A stretch of DNA of 64,000 bases. Origin: JAJZEO01 sp964477345 (GTDB lineage: Bacteria > Chlamydiota > Chlamydiia > Chlamydiales > 2-12-FULL-49-11). The notes beneath the pieces were generated by a model that was not told where the DNA came from, did not search any database, and saw only the letters and a list, made by a program, of their open reading frames with translations. Position numbers and translations under genes: made by a program. This document shows positions 18,578-28,002 of the stretch, one piece after another. Positions within the stretch are counted from its first letter, which is position 1, and each line of letters opens with the position of its first letter. The DNA is taken from positions 1 through 64,000 of the forward strand of contig CAYZDL010000005.1 of the NCBI GenBank assembly GCA_964477345.1, given 5' to 3'.

Positions 18578-20001
18578 TGGAACTGTTTTTCCTTGCACTC
18601 GTTCTTGTAATTGGTTTCTATATGTTATGGAACATAGGAGCCAATGATGTAGCAAACGCCATCGGAACATCCGTTGGCTCTGGGGCCATTACACTTAAAC
18701 GTGCCATCGTTATCGCAGGCGTTCTCGAGTTTGCAGGGGCCTCACTTTTAGGGGGAAACGTCTCTGAGACGATACAACATGGTATCGTCGACCCGTCGAT
18801 GTTTCAGCACAATAGTCAAATTTTCGTTGTTGGTATGATTGGAGCTCTACTATCAACAGCCATTTGGCTTCAGCTAGCCACTCACTTTAGATGGCCAGTA
18901 TCAACTACTCATTCGATTGTGGGTGCTCTCCTAGGCTTCGGAATTGTATCGATCGGAACAGAAGCGATTAAATGGCCTGTGGTCGGAACTATTGCCCTTT
19001 CTTGGGTCATTTCGCCTACCATATCGGCAATCATGGCCTTCTTCATCTTTGGGATGATTCAGAAAAGGATCTTGTTTGCTTTCAATCCTGTTAAAGAGAC
19101 AAAGAAAATCGCCCCTTTTTTAGTCTTTATGATTTTGTTTATCTTCGTTCTTGCCACCTTTTGGGGAGGGAATGAAAACCTAAAGATCAAAATCCCGATG
19201 TATCTTGTTTTCTCTCTTGCTACTACTGTAGGATCGATAGGGGGACTCATTTGCTTTCTTACCACCAGGAGAATTGTCCCCTCGATTCAGATGACAAAAT
19301 CGGTCGGGGCGAAGCAAGAACACCAATTATTTTGTCTTTCAAAGGCTCATAAACATCTGCATCGAGCCAAATTGGCTGCCGTAGGGACTTTAAGTACAGA
19401 ACTTGATCAGCTATCCCACTCTGTCTCCTCAATGATTGATCAATTAAAAGCTGAAACGAAGTACGATGATAAAATCTCTGTAGAATACATTACGGTGGAG
19501 AGAATTTTTGGCTATCTGCAACTTATCAGTGCCTGCGTTGTTGCTTTTGGGCATGGAGCCAATGATGTCGCCAATGCGGTAGGGCCCGTCTCTGCAGTAG
19601 TCGAGATTTTGCGATCACCCCTGGCTCTTATGACCACTACTCAAATTCCCTTATGGCTTCTCATGTTTGGCGGAACAGGAATCGTCGTAGGTCTTGCTAC
19701 CTATGGCTGGCGCGTCATTGATACAATTGGCCACAAGATTACACAACTTACTCCAACCCGCGGTTTTTCTGCAGAATGCGCCGCTTCTATCACCATCTTA
19801 GTTGCCTCTAAAATAGGAATGCCCATCTCTACCACTCACTCCATCGTTGGTGCAGTCCTCGGCGTTGGTTTAGCTAGAGGAATTTCAGCATTAAATTTCC
19901 GCTTGATCAAAGGGATTTTGCTCTCATGGATCATCACTATCCCCTGTTCTGCACTTTTATCGATGATCTTTTTCTTCATTTTTAAGCTTATATTCGTGTA
20001 A
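18577..20001 (+). CDS. Pit-family inorganic phosphate transporter
   Basis: 474 residues, about ten membrane segments in two homologous halves, each with the family signature GANDVANA(I/V)G (NIGANDVANAIGTSVGSGAI near residue 20 and HGANDVANAVGPVSA near residue 328) and the partner motif ST(T/-)HSIVGA. A hydrophilic loop of about 100 residues separates the halves. It is an H+- or Na+-coupled phosphate carrier of the inner membrane. The start overlaps the end of the DUF47 reading frame, so the two are co-translated. Corresponds to the CT691-CT692 pair. Confidence 0.93.
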   Translation: MELFFLALVLVIGFYMLWNIGANDVANAIGTSVGSGAITLKRAIVIAGVLEFAGASLLGGNVSETIQHGIVDPSMFQHNSQIFVVGMIGALLSTAIWLQLATHFRWPVSTTHSIVGALLGFGIVSIGTEAIKWPVVGTIALSWVISPTISAIMAFFIFGMIQKRILFAFNPVKETKKIAPFLVFMILFIFVLATFWGGNENLKIKIPMYLVFSLATTVGSIGGLICFLTTRRIVPSIQMTKSVGAKQEHQLFCLSKAHKHLHRAKLAAVGTLSTELDQLSHSVSSMIDQLKAETKYDDKISVEYITVERIFGYLQLISACVVAFGHGANDVANAVGPVSAVVEILRSPLALMTTTQIPLWLLMFGGTGIVVGLATYGWRVIDTIGHKITQLTPTRGFSAECAASITILVASKIGMPISTTHSIVGAVLGVGLARGISALNFRLIKGILLSWIITIPCSALLSMIFFFIFKLIFV

Positions 20002-20010
20002 GATATACAC

Positions 20011-20814
20011 ATGAGAAGAATTCTTTCACTCCTTGTAGTCCTTATCACCGCCTCCTGCGCTAAATCAACAACACGCCTCTCTTGTGAGAAATATTGTGTA
20101 GGGGTTGACCCTTCTTTTTTCCCGACTGAACTTGGACAACAAAAAGCCAATGTCAATGCGTTCACCCACGATCTAATCGATGCAATTGCAAAGCACGAGC
20201 GGGTACAAATTGAAATTATCTCGTTGAACTGGGATAATCTAATCGATGAAATGATGATGGGGAAAGTCGATAGTGTTGTCTCTTCTGCTCCCCCGAATCT
20301 GATCAATATGACCAAGTACGCCTTTTCAGATCCCCTCTTATGCACAGGACCTGTCTTAATCGTTTCAAAAACTTCCCCCGTCTGCGATTTGTCACAACTC
20401 GGAGGTAAGGTGGTTGCTACCCGCTACGGAAATGATGAGATCGAAATCATTGCTAGTTACCCCAAAACCCAATTTATCTTCTACGATCGCTTCGCCTCTG
20501 CACTTGAACTCGTCTCCCTCGGCAACATTCAAGCAACCCTTATTCCTGCCATACCCGCAGCCAGGTACGTCGAAGATATTTTCCACGATACACTTAAGAT
20601 CGTCTCCGGTCCACTCACCAATGAAGCTCTCCGTCTCTTGATTCCCTCACCCGGAACCAAAGAAATGAGAAGCGATCATTGTCAGTGCCCTCATGATCAG
20701 TCTCAAGCACAAAGACGTAAAAAACTCATCATACTCATTAACCACGGGATTGCACACATGCACAAAAGTGGCGAGTATGAAAAACTGCAGGCAAAGTGGA
20801 CCCTCTCCCAATAA
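20011..20814 (+). CDS. Extracellular solute-binding lipoprotein, family 3 (ArtJ/GlnH-like)
   Basis: 267 residues. A lipoprotein signal ends ITASCAKS. The body follows the periplasmic amino-acid-binding family 3: VGVDPSFFPTE, AFTHDLIDAIA, LNWDNLIDEMMMGKVD, YAFSDPLL, and LGGKVVATRYGND in the second lobe. The helix before the C-terminus (INHGIAHMHKSGEYEKLQAKW) is also typical. The segment from about residue 215 to 235, rich in Cys, His, Gln and Arg, is unusual. No permease or ATPase is adjacent, so the ligand (probably an amino acid) and transporter remain open. It starts 9 bp after pit. Confidence 0.78.
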   Translation: MRRILSLLVVLITASCAKSTTRLSCEKYCVGVDPSFFPTELGQQKANVNAFTHDLIDAIAKHERVQIEIISLNWDNLIDEMMMGKVDSVVSSAPPNLINMTKYAFSDPLLCTGPVLIVSKTSPVCDLSQLGGKVVATRYGNDEIEIIASYPKTQFIFYDRFASALELVSLGNIQATLIPAIPAARYVEDIFHDTLKIVSGPLTNEALRLLIPSPGTKEMRSDHCQCPHDQSQAQRRKKLIILINHGIAHMHKSGEYEKLQAKWTLSQ

Positions 20815-20943
20815 ATGCCCCTACTAGTTTTATCATGGAAGAGCACACGCCTTTAGAATTTCGCTAAGACTCTCACTCTAAGCTATTTATCACATAATTC
20901 AAATCTTGAATATAATAAGTATAAATGATAAGAGGAGAAAAAT

Positions 20944-22215
20944 ATGTCCTGTAAAAATCGTCCTTTACCTGCTAGTCCATGCGATCTAGCCAATACCTTC
21001 GCAGGTATTGTCACTATTTACAACAATACTGAAACCCCGATCTACATAGACGCTAGCCAGGGAAGCAGCCCTTGTCCATCTGTGTTATACAACGGGCAAA
21101 GCGTTAGCTGGACCGCAAGAAACCCACACAACGTCTACTCTCTACAATGGTCAAGTCCAGGCGCCAGTGCATTTTCTCAAGGTAGTTTAAGTTTTGGTCC
21201 TTGCACTAAAGTTTCTGTTGATAGAGGGTCTATGCCTGAGAATCAACAATGGTATTCAATGTCTGTTAACGCAAAAGATTCTAATGGTAACCAACAATCA
21301 TTTTCACAATCTACTAATGGTGGAACCAATCTCCTTCCAGGATCACAAAATCCTTGTAACAAAACCATCACATTGACCTTTTCAGGGACAAAACCGGCTT
21401 TTAAAGCCGATATTGTCGTCACAAATAATACTGATGCTCCACTCACGATGAATCCTTCAGACCCCTCTCTTTCTCCCGTTACAATTCTCGCGGGAAAAAC
21501 AGGAAATCTCTCTACAGACAACCCTAATACTACTTACGCATTAAATTGGGGTAACCAAGATTCTACTAAGGGATCGTTACAACTTGGAGCTGGAACTGGT
21601 GTTAGTCTAAATAGAGGTTGGATACAAACAGGTCTACAAGGGGCAATAACAGCCAATATTACCGCCACAGCTAACGGAAACCCCAACAACATAACTCAAC
21701 AAGCGATTCAAAATTCAAATCAGTATGTTAGCCCTTTAAAAATTTTCCCAATCGGGGGGACAGTTAATGTCACATTTGCGGGTACTTGGCCTGCTTTTAA
21801 CGCAAAAGCAACTATTGTGAATAATACAAACACACCTCTAACTTTAACTCCTTCTCTTCCTGATCCAACACCCAGCACGATTGCTCCAGGAGAACACATA
21901 ATTTGGACAACAACTCAAGCCAAGAACACCTATACTCTTAATTGGGGTGATGTTAAATCCCCCATATCACAAGGTCAATTCAGTTTCGGAAAAGATGGTA
22001 TTGGTGCACAATTCGGATACCTATCAAGTTATGGTAATCTTTCAACTACACTAACTTCCATCGCTGTCGATCCAAATACCGGACAAGAAGTGACTGAATC
22101 GATAACCGATAACAAAGGTGCATGGATACAACTACCGACCGATTTTAGTCATGGTGGAGCTGTTGGCATTACTTTCACAGGAAATTTCCCTGCAGACCAG
22201 ACTTTGTGCAAATAG
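20944..22215 (+). CDS. Protein of three tandem beta-rich repeats, function unknown
   Basis: 423 residues without an evident signal peptide. Three imperfect repeats of about 130 residues each start with I(V)xxNNTxxPL (IVTIYNNTETPIYID, IVVTNNTDAPLTM, ATIVNNTNTPLTL), continue through a G-rich turn to Y(A/S/T)LxW and a GSL/GQFSFG strand, and end with a (I/V)TFxGxxPAF strand. Composition (Asn, Thr, Ser, Gly) suggests an all-beta, perhaps surface-exposed or secreted protein. AGAGGAG precedes the ATG. I do not recognise the family; small beta-sandwich toxins such as aegerolysins share only a vague pattern. Confidence 0.75.
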   Translation: MSCKNRPLPASPCDLANTFAGIVTIYNNTETPIYIDASQGSSPCPSVLYNGQSVSWTARNPHNVYSLQWSSPGASAFSQGSLSFGPCTKVSVDRGSMPENQQWYSMSVNAKDSNGNQQSFSQSTNGGTNLLPGSQNPCNKTITLTFSGTKPAFKADIVVTNNTDAPLTMNPSDPSLSPVTILAGKTGNLSTDNPNTTYALNWGNQDSTKGSLQLGAGTGVSLNRGWIQTGLQGAITANITATANGNPNNITQQAIQNSNQYVSPLKIFPIGGTVNVTFAGTWPAFNAKATIVNNTNTPLTLTPSLPDPTPSTIAPGEHIIWTTTQAKNTYTLNWGDVKSPISQGQFSFGKDGIGAQFGYLSSYGNLSTTLTSIAVDPNTGQEVTESITDNKGAWIQLPTDFSHGGAVGITFTGNFPADQTLCK

Positions 22216-22230
22216 TGAAGTAACGACTTA

Positions 22231-22267
22231 AAAGAACCCTCTCCTAAAGGGGTGGGTTCTTTTTTTT
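22231..22267 (+). terminator. Intrinsic terminator between convergent genes
   Basis: AAGAACCC pairs with GGGTTCTT around a partly paired inner loop, followed by eight Ts. The A-run on the other side may also serve the glgP transcript, which ends here from the opposite strand. Confidence 0.85.
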
Positions 22268-24824
22268 AGGCAATGTAACAACGATCCGCTTCGAGAAATT
22301 CTCGCTTGACCCGCTTGAGCTCTTCAGAGTCAACAGGACAACGAGGAAGTCCCCAAATATTTTCGGCATAATTTTTAATCGATTCGTCTGAAGAAAAGCG
22401 TCCCATTGAAGCAATGTTATGAAGAGCCATTTTTGCCCATTCATTCGGCTTCAGGTAGAGCTCTTCCACCTTCATCTGAGTATTGTAGTAAGAACGAAGA
22501 TCTTTTAGGACAAAATACCTATCCTTATCAACACCTACCATCAAGCTGTTATAGATTGCCCGTAGAACCTCCTCCTCGACTTCGTTATCAGCAAGTGAGC
22601 CATTGATGAGCGTCTCTAAAGCCTCTTTGATTTGAGGGTCTTGATTGACCACATCTTGGGAATTATAACTCTTATCGCGGGTCATTTTCATGATATCTTC
22701 TGAAGAACATCCAAAAAGAAATGGCCAATGCTCGTTGGTTACTGCCTCACGCATTTCAACGTTAGCCCCATCGTCTGTTCCAATCGTCAAGGCGCCATTC
22801 ATGGCAAATTTCATATTGCTGGTTCCCGAAGCCTCCTGCCCAGCTGTCGATATTTGGTTAGAGAGATCTGTCGCGGGAATAATCAATTCCGCCTTCGAAA
22901 CATTGTAGTTCTCGATGAAAATCACTTTGAGCTTATCGCCAATTTTCGGATCACGATTGATCTTGCGACCAAGGATATAAAAAAGACGAATGATGTTCTT
23001 AGCCATTTCATAGCCAGGTGCCGCTTTCCCCCCTATGATGATCGTTCGCTTAACTTTGTGGGAATCGGGATTTTTATCGAGATCCTGCATCACCATAATT
23101 GCAAAAAGCGCTTTCATCAACTGCCTTTTGTATTCATGAATCCTTTTGACTAAGACATCGAAAATCGTATCGCACGATAAGAAAAATTCCTTTGTCAGAT
23201 CGACTGTATCTTGATATTTTTCTCTCTTCTCATTGCAGAGGAACTCTAGTAAACGCTTCTTATTGTCGAGTTTAATCTTAAGAAATCTCTCTTGAATCTT
23301 TGGTACTCCAGCAAAATCATGGAGTTTTTCAAGCTGTGATAAATCGGTCACCCACTCCTTACCGATTAACTCATTCAACATCAATGCCAATTCAGGGTTG
23401 CACATGTTTAACCATCTTCTAGGTGTCACCCCGTTTGTCACATTAATAATGCGATCTGGGAAGAATTGATCAAACTCAGGAAATATCGACTCTTTTAGAA
23501 TTTTTGAATGGAGACGCGCTACCCCATTGACCCGATGAGAACCAATGATCGCAAGATGGGCCATGTGTACCCGGCCATCCTGGATAATCGACATTTTTCT
23601 CACCTTTTCCTCGTCACCCGGATATTTTGCCCTTACCCGGTTACAAAAATCTTGATTGATTCTCTCAATGATATAGTATTGCCGAGGAAGAAGCTCCTTG
23701 ATCATATGGACATCCCAAGCTTCGAGAGATTCCCTAAGTACTGTGTGATTCGTGTAGGAGCAAACAGTATTTACAATATCCCAAGACTGATCCCATTTCA
23801 ATTCATACTCTTGAGTCAACAAACGCATCAACTCGGCAATAAGAAGAGCCGGATGGGTATCATTGATCTGTATCCTAATGGTATTGGCAAACTCATCTAA
23901 ATTATCATACATGAGAAAATACTGCCTGAAGATGTCCTTTAATGCAGATGTGACAAGAAGATATTCTTGCTTAATCCTCATCGTCAATCCGAGAGAATTT
24001 TTATCATTCGGGTAAAGTACATCGGTCACCGAAGTGTTCTTCGTCGCATCACTCAAATCCCCTGCATTAAATCTGGCTAAGAGAAAATTCTTGGGTGATT
24101 CTTTTGTCGAAAAGAGACGAAGAGTTAAAGCAGAAAAATCGTTCTTTCCCCCATATCCGACGATCGGGACGTCATAAGCAAGCGCTCGAACTTCTTCATA
24201 ATCAACTAATATGTGGGAGTCTTCATTGTGCTTGTTTTTCTTGACTACCGTGTGCCCACTAAACTGAGCAAACTGAGAAAACGCATCCTGCCTTTTTTCC
24301 CAAGGATACTCATAAATCAACCAAGGATCAGGTCCCTCAACTTGAGCCCCGCAATATGTACGCTGACGAAATATCCCATACTGATATCTCAACCCATAAC
24401 CCATTGCAGGATAATGATGTGTCGCTAAAGAGTCCAAAAAGCACGCCGCAAGACGCCCCAAGCCCCCATTCCCTAAGCCAGGCTCTTGTTCGACTTTTAA
24501 AATCCCCCTCAAATCTCGACTCATGTATTTGATCACCTTTTGCACCAAATCCCATGAAGCAATATTGGTCATGTTATTGACCATCATCCGGCCCGGCAGC
24601 CATTCCAAAGAAAGGTAGTAGACCCTTTTTGCTTTTCTCATCCGATGAGTGTGGGCCGTTGCGGTCCAATTAATCATCACTTCTTCACGCAAAACCCAGG
24701 CAAGACAACGATAAAATTCCTCATCAGAAGCTTCCTTAGCCGTTTTCCCAAGCATTGTAATCAAGTAGTGCTTAACCTGTTGCGCTACTCGTTTAACCGA
24801 ATCATCCCAATCTGCCTCTTCCAA
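22266..24824 (-). CDS. glgP: Glycogen/maltodextrin phosphorylase
   Basis: 852 residues, a GT35 enzyme that releases glucose-1-phosphate from glycogen in the cytoplasm. Conserved parts seen: YYLSLEWLPGRMMVNN, EPGLGNGGLGRLAACFLDSL, ITNVTNGVTPRRWL-type substrate loop, VKRIHEYKRQL, and the PLP-lysine region EASGTSNMKFAMNGALTIGT plus DGANVEM. The length is normal for the family. Chlamydiae store glycogen, and glgP (CT248 in C. trachomatis) is conserved. Transcribed divergently from the gene at 24946. Confidence 0.96.
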   Translation of the reverse strand: MEEADWDDSVKRVAQQVKHYLITMLGKTAKEASDEEFYRCLAWVLREEVMINWTATAHTHRMRKAKRVYYLSLEWLPGRMMVNNMTNIASWDLVQKVIKYMSRDLRGILKVEQEPGLGNGGLGRLAACFLDSLATHHYPAMGYGLRYQYGIFRQRTYCGAQVEGPDPWLIYEYPWEKRQDAFSQFAQFSGHTVVKKNKHNEDSHILVDYEEVRALAYDVPIVGYGGKNDFSALTLRLFSTKESPKNFLLARFNAGDLSDATKNTSVTDVLYPNDKNSLGLTMRIKQEYLLVTSALKDIFRQYFLMYDNLDEFANTIRIQINDTHPALLIAELMRLLTQEYELKWDQSWDIVNTVCSYTNHTVLRESLEAWDVHMIKELLPRQYYIIERINQDFCNRVRAKYPGDEEKVRKMSIIQDGRVHMAHLAIIGSHRVNGVARLHSKILKESIFPEFDQFFPDRIINVTNGVTPRRWLNMCNPELALMLNELIGKEWVTDLSQLEKLHDFAGVPKIQERFLKIKLDNKKRLLEFLCNEKREKYQDTVDLTKEFFLSCDTIFDVLVKRIHEYKRQLMKALFAIMVMQDLDKNPDSHKVKRTIIIGGKAAPGYEMAKNIIRLFYILGRKINRDPKIGDKLKVIFIENYNVSKAELIIPATDLSNQISTAGQEASGTSNMKFAMNGALTIGTDDGANVEMREAVTNEHWPFLFGCSSEDIMKMTRDKSYNSQDVVNQDPQIKEALETLINGSLADNEVEEEVLRAIYNSLMVGVDKDRYFVLKDLRSYYNTQMKVEELYLKPNEWAKMALHNIASMGRFSSDESIKNYAENIWGLPRCPVDSEELKRVKREFLEADRCYIA

Positions 24825-24945
24825 TGAATACCTCCACCTGATTTAGAAGTACCAAATAAGTTAATAAAGCAGCAAAGAAAAAACTTGAGAAGACAAAGAA
24901 TATCAAGTAAGTTGAGGAAAATAAAAAGAAAAAAAGGAGAGACGG

Positions 24946-25476
24946 ATGGGCCGTCGCCCACTGCCACACCATAAAACACTCGACCAAATTCAATTGAATG
25001 CGATCCCGATTGTTCACGAACTCCCTCTAGTACTGTCACTTATAAAATGGGTTCAAAACACCCTCAAAGGAAGACAACACCATCACCCGATGGCATGGAT
25101 GCTTCTCTCCTCTGAAGTGATGTCCTATTCCCAACAACTAGAGAAAATTATTAGCCTCAACAAATCTGTAAATCAGCAAAAAAAGACCATCCGAGATCTC
25201 TTTATTAATGTGGGGAGTTTTGCAAAAAAGCACAGAAAGATCGAAAAAGCGATCTTTTCCCTCAATACAACAGTTCGAGAACTTCCAATCATTGAACCTG
25301 AAATCCATTTACTTAAGATGAAGAGCTCTCTTTTTGACGAACCCGACCTAGTCGATTCACTCTCTATCTATACCGAAAAAACCCAAGAAATGTTGAAAAA
25401 AGTATCGGAGCTAAGGCAAACAGTGATTGACGAAGTCCTCGCATCCTTATCCTCAGGCAAGCAAAGAATTGCGTAA
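24946..25476 (+). CDS. Hypothetical helical protein, 176 residues
   Basis: AAGGAGAG precedes the ATG at 24946. The protein is mostly charged helix (SYSQQLEKIISLNKSVNQQKK and the C-terminal KTQEMLKKVSELRQ look coiled-coil) with no signal peptide or membrane segment. I recognise no domain. It is divergent from glgP and convergent with the pGP6-like gene. In C. trachomatis a small unknown gene (CT249) also lies beside glgP, but I cannot say whether they are homologous. Confidence 0.6.
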   Translation: MGRRPLPHHKTLDQIQLNAIPIVHELPLVLSLIKWVQNTLKGRQHHHPMAWMLLSSEVMSYSQQLEKIISLNKSVNQQKKTIRDLFINVGSFAKKHRKIEKAIFSLNTTVRELPIIEPEIHLLKMKSSLFDEPDLVDSLSIYTEKTQEMLKKVSELRQTVIDEVLASLSSGKQRIA

Positions 25477-25486
25477 TTTTTGAAGA

Positions 25487-26254
25487 TCAGAGAAAGGCAT
25501 CGATCAGGCTACGAAGCCGCAAGATCATCTTTTCAATCCGATCTTTATCAGAAGGCCTAACTAGCCCAATCCGTCTATCCAGAAGCTCGAGAAGTTCTTC
25601 CATCTCCATTAGAGTGCGAGTTCCAAGCTCTTGTCTTCCCCTCTTATCCCCCTGAGCAATCGGAAGCTTTTCAGCGATCATCTCAATCACTTCCTTCTGC
25701 CTCTCCCCCTTATAATCACGAATAATATCGCACTTCACCCCAAAATCGCCTTGCCGTGACGCCAAAATATAACTAGCTTTTTGGGGCATCGCCTTAAAGT
25801 TTTTCTTAAGCTCCTCATCGGGAAGGATTTGATACATTTCATAAAAAGAAAGTGCATTGTAGGCTGTCTTCAAAGTATTGAACGTATGCTTAAGCCACTT
25901 AGTGAAAGCTCCTTTTTCATCCGCATACTTTCTTAAGATCACCCTCACCTTTGCTACCCGTTCCCCGATTAAGAGAACCGCCTGCTTTTGGATCGACTTG
26001 ACCTCTGTGGTGATTTGGACCAGATTTCTGAAATCATCCCGCACACTCTCTTCATCATATTCACCCACCATATGCTCAGAAAAGATCGCCTGCATACTCC
26101 TGACCTCTTCGTCAGTCATTTTTTGGGCATCAAATAAAGCGCGGAAAGAGTTATGAAGATTGAGCTCCTGCTTTTTAGCTTCGCTCTCATCCCCATCTTT
26201 TGGCTTTGATCTAAGCGCAAGAAACTTTTGCGCAAGACGATTCATTTCAGACAT
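25487..26254 (-). CDS. pGP6-D-like protein (chromosomal)
   Basis: 255 residues, close to plasmid protein pGP6-D (247). Mostly helical and charged, starting MSEMNRLAQKFLALRSKP, with YNALSFYEMYQILPDEELKK in the middle as in pGP6-D and its chromosomal relative CT583. The ATG at 26254 has GGGGGAGGG upstream; the longer frame (to 26314) overlaps the ParA gene and has no matching SD. It follows the ParA gene by 22 bp, as pGP6 follows pGP5 on the chlamydial plasmid. Function is unknown; a role with ParA is inferred from this constant pairing. Confidence 0.8.
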   Translation of the reverse strand: MSEMNRLAQKFLALRSKPKDGDESEAKKQELNLHNSFRALFDAQKMTDEEVRSMQAIFSEHMVGEYDEESVRDDFRNLVQITTEVKSIQKQAVLLIGERVAKVRVILRKYADEKGAFTKWLKHTFNTLKTAYNALSFYEMYQILPDEELKKNFKAMPQKASYILASRQGDFGVKCDIIRDYKGERQKEVIEMIAEKLPIAQGDKRGRQELGTRTLMEMEELLELLDRRIGLVRPSDKDRIEKMILRLRSLIDAFL

Positions 26255-26276
26255 AACAACCCTCCCCCAAAACCTC

Positions 26277-27065
26277 TTAACGAAGCGCCATTTCCTTCGC
26301 TTCAATCCTGGCAAGAAATTCCCTTGCTAAACATTCGTAATCATAAGCTGCACGCGAATCTGGATAAGCCTCTGTAACTGGCTTTCCCTCCAAAACAGCG
26401 CGCGACACAGCGATATCTCGTCTAATCTTTGCCTCAAATAACTTATCCGGAAAAGCCGACTCGATTGCCTCTATGTAAGCATGATTCGTCGCTCCCCTAG
26501 AATCCCAAAATGACAAAACGACCCCCAACATCTCAAGTTGATGATGTTCCTGGATCCTTTCGTGATACTCCTTCAAACGGTTCAAAGCCAAAATCGAATA
26601 AGGCTCTGGGACTGCGCAAATGATTGAATAATGAGCGGCAAAGAAAGCACTTTGGGTCAACCATCCGAGACTTGGCGGCGTATCGATAAAGCAATAATCG
26701 TAATCGAGGGTATCGACGGCACGTCTCAATCTCTCATGACCGTACAAATCGTTGACAACTGGTGCTGTCGCCTCGACACCATCGAGATAAACGTTAGCTG
26801 GGACAACATCTAAATTTTCGATCATCGAATGACGAATCACATCTTTGATCTTTTTTTCCCCATGTAAGACAGGCACCATCGTCTCCATCGTGTCAGAGCT
26901 GAGTCCCACACCTGTACTGAGATTGGCCTGTGCATCGAAATCAATTAACAACACTCTCTTTTGATGCTTCTTTGCAAGAAGAGCTCCGAGATGAAGCACT
27001 GTCGATGTTTTTGCCGTACCACCTTTGAAACTACAGCAGGCAATCGTTTTCAAAATCTCCTCCAA
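26277..27065 (-). CDS. ParA/MinD-family ATPase (pGP5-D-like, chromosomal)
   Basis: 262 residues. Deviant Walker A CCSFKGGTAKTSTVLHLGALL, the FDAQANLSTG switch (Asp in Walker A'), and DYCFIDTPPSLGWL as Walker B. This is the ParA/Soj type found as pGP5-D on the chlamydial plasmid and as CT582 on the chromosome. It is followed by the pGP6-like gene. The protein would bind DNA or membrane in an ATP-dependent way. No ParB or parS repeats are visible next to it. Confidence 0.9.
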   Translation of the reverse strand: MEEILKTIACCSFKGGTAKTSTVLHLGALLAKKHQKRVLLIDFDAQANLSTGVGLSSDTMETMVPVLHGEKKIKDVIRHSMIENLDVVPANVYLDGVEATAPVVNDLYGHERLRRAVDTLDYDYCFIDTPPSLGWLTQSAFFAAHYSIICAVPEPYSILALNRLKEYHERIQEHHQLEMLGVVLSFWDSRGATNHAYIEAIESAFPDKLFEAKIRRDIAVSRAVLEGKPVTEAYPDSRAAYDYECLAREFLARIEAKEMALR

Positions 27066-27148
27066 AAAAGAGTCTAGTAAATCGTCCAGAGCGTAACAAA
27101 ATTCAATATTATGTTCAAAGGGTAACTAAAATGATGTCTGAAAACTTT

Positions 27149-27934
27149 CTAGTTAGAGAGATCTACCGATCTTTTATAGGCGGTAAATAACATGAACGAC
27201 TCTTGATTTGCCTCACGTGAGTGATACTTTCTTTCAACCTGAATATCAGAAAACCCAGATTCCTTCAGCATCGAAATAAACTCTCCCTTTGAATACCAAC
27301 GAACAGTGAAGGTGCGCTGCTTGACTTCGAGGAGCTCTTTTTTCAACCAAAGCTCATCGCGCACACTCACAGAAATCACCTGCTCAACAGGATCGTGCTT
27401 CACCTCTTCACGGAACACTTTACGCATATCTTTTGCCATCAATTTCTGATCACTGACGACACTCCACCCCCCCTTGGAACTCCCCACTTCATCCCACGGC
27501 AAAAAGAGCGCTATGATCAATTTCCCCCCCTCATCCAAGTAGTGATAACACTTCTTGAGAGCTTCCTCAGCATCACTCCTATCAAAGACCAATTGAAAAG
27601 AACCGAGCGCACAATAGATCAGAGCATAACTCTTCTTTAAGGTCAGTTCATGAAGTTTTTGGCAATAGAGCTCACTCGGTTCAATTTCCCCTGCCTTGGC
27701 CTTTCGCCTTAAAAGAGCGATCATTTCGGGAGAAGCCTCGACCCCTTCGACATCGAGCCCCTCCTTAAGATAGGGCAACAACAGACGACCCGAGCCGCAC
27801 GCAAGCTCTAGTGCATGCCCCTGGCACTTCTGGATCTCATCCCGGTAAAAGTCGAGCTCAGCCTTATCGACATGAGGCTGCCAATACCGATACAATTTCC
27901 CGATTAACCCACGCACTCTCATCAACTGTCCCAC
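27149..27934 (-). CDS. Class I SAM-dependent methyltransferase
   Basis: 261 residues. The SAM-binding motif I reads HALELACGSGRLLLPY, followed by GVEASPEMIALLRRKA (motif II acidic residue) and YALIYCALGSFQLV, then a C-terminal strand region (YSKGEFISMLKESGFSDIQV). Typical of small-molecule or ubiquinone-type methyltransferases; the substrate is not evident. It stands alone between the ParA pair and the large proline-rich genes, on the same strand. Confidence 0.8.
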   Translation of the reverse strand: MGQLMRVRGLIGKLYRYWQPHVDKAELDFYRDEIQKCQGHALELACGSGRLLLPYLKEGLDVEGVEASPEMIALLRRKAKAGEIEPSELYCQKLHELTLKKSYALIYCALGSFQLVFDRSDAEEALKKCYHYLDEGGKLIIALFLPWDEVGSSKGGWSVVSDQKLMAKDMRKVFREEVKHDPVEQVISVSVRDELWLKKELLEVKQRTFTVRWYSKGEFISMLKESGFSDIQVERKYHSREANQESFMLFTAYKRSVDLSN

Positions 27935-28002
27935 TTAATCCATAAAGCACAAAGGGGAGTATACACCCCCCCTTGAATTGTTATCAATCGATTGACTTTT
28001 TG

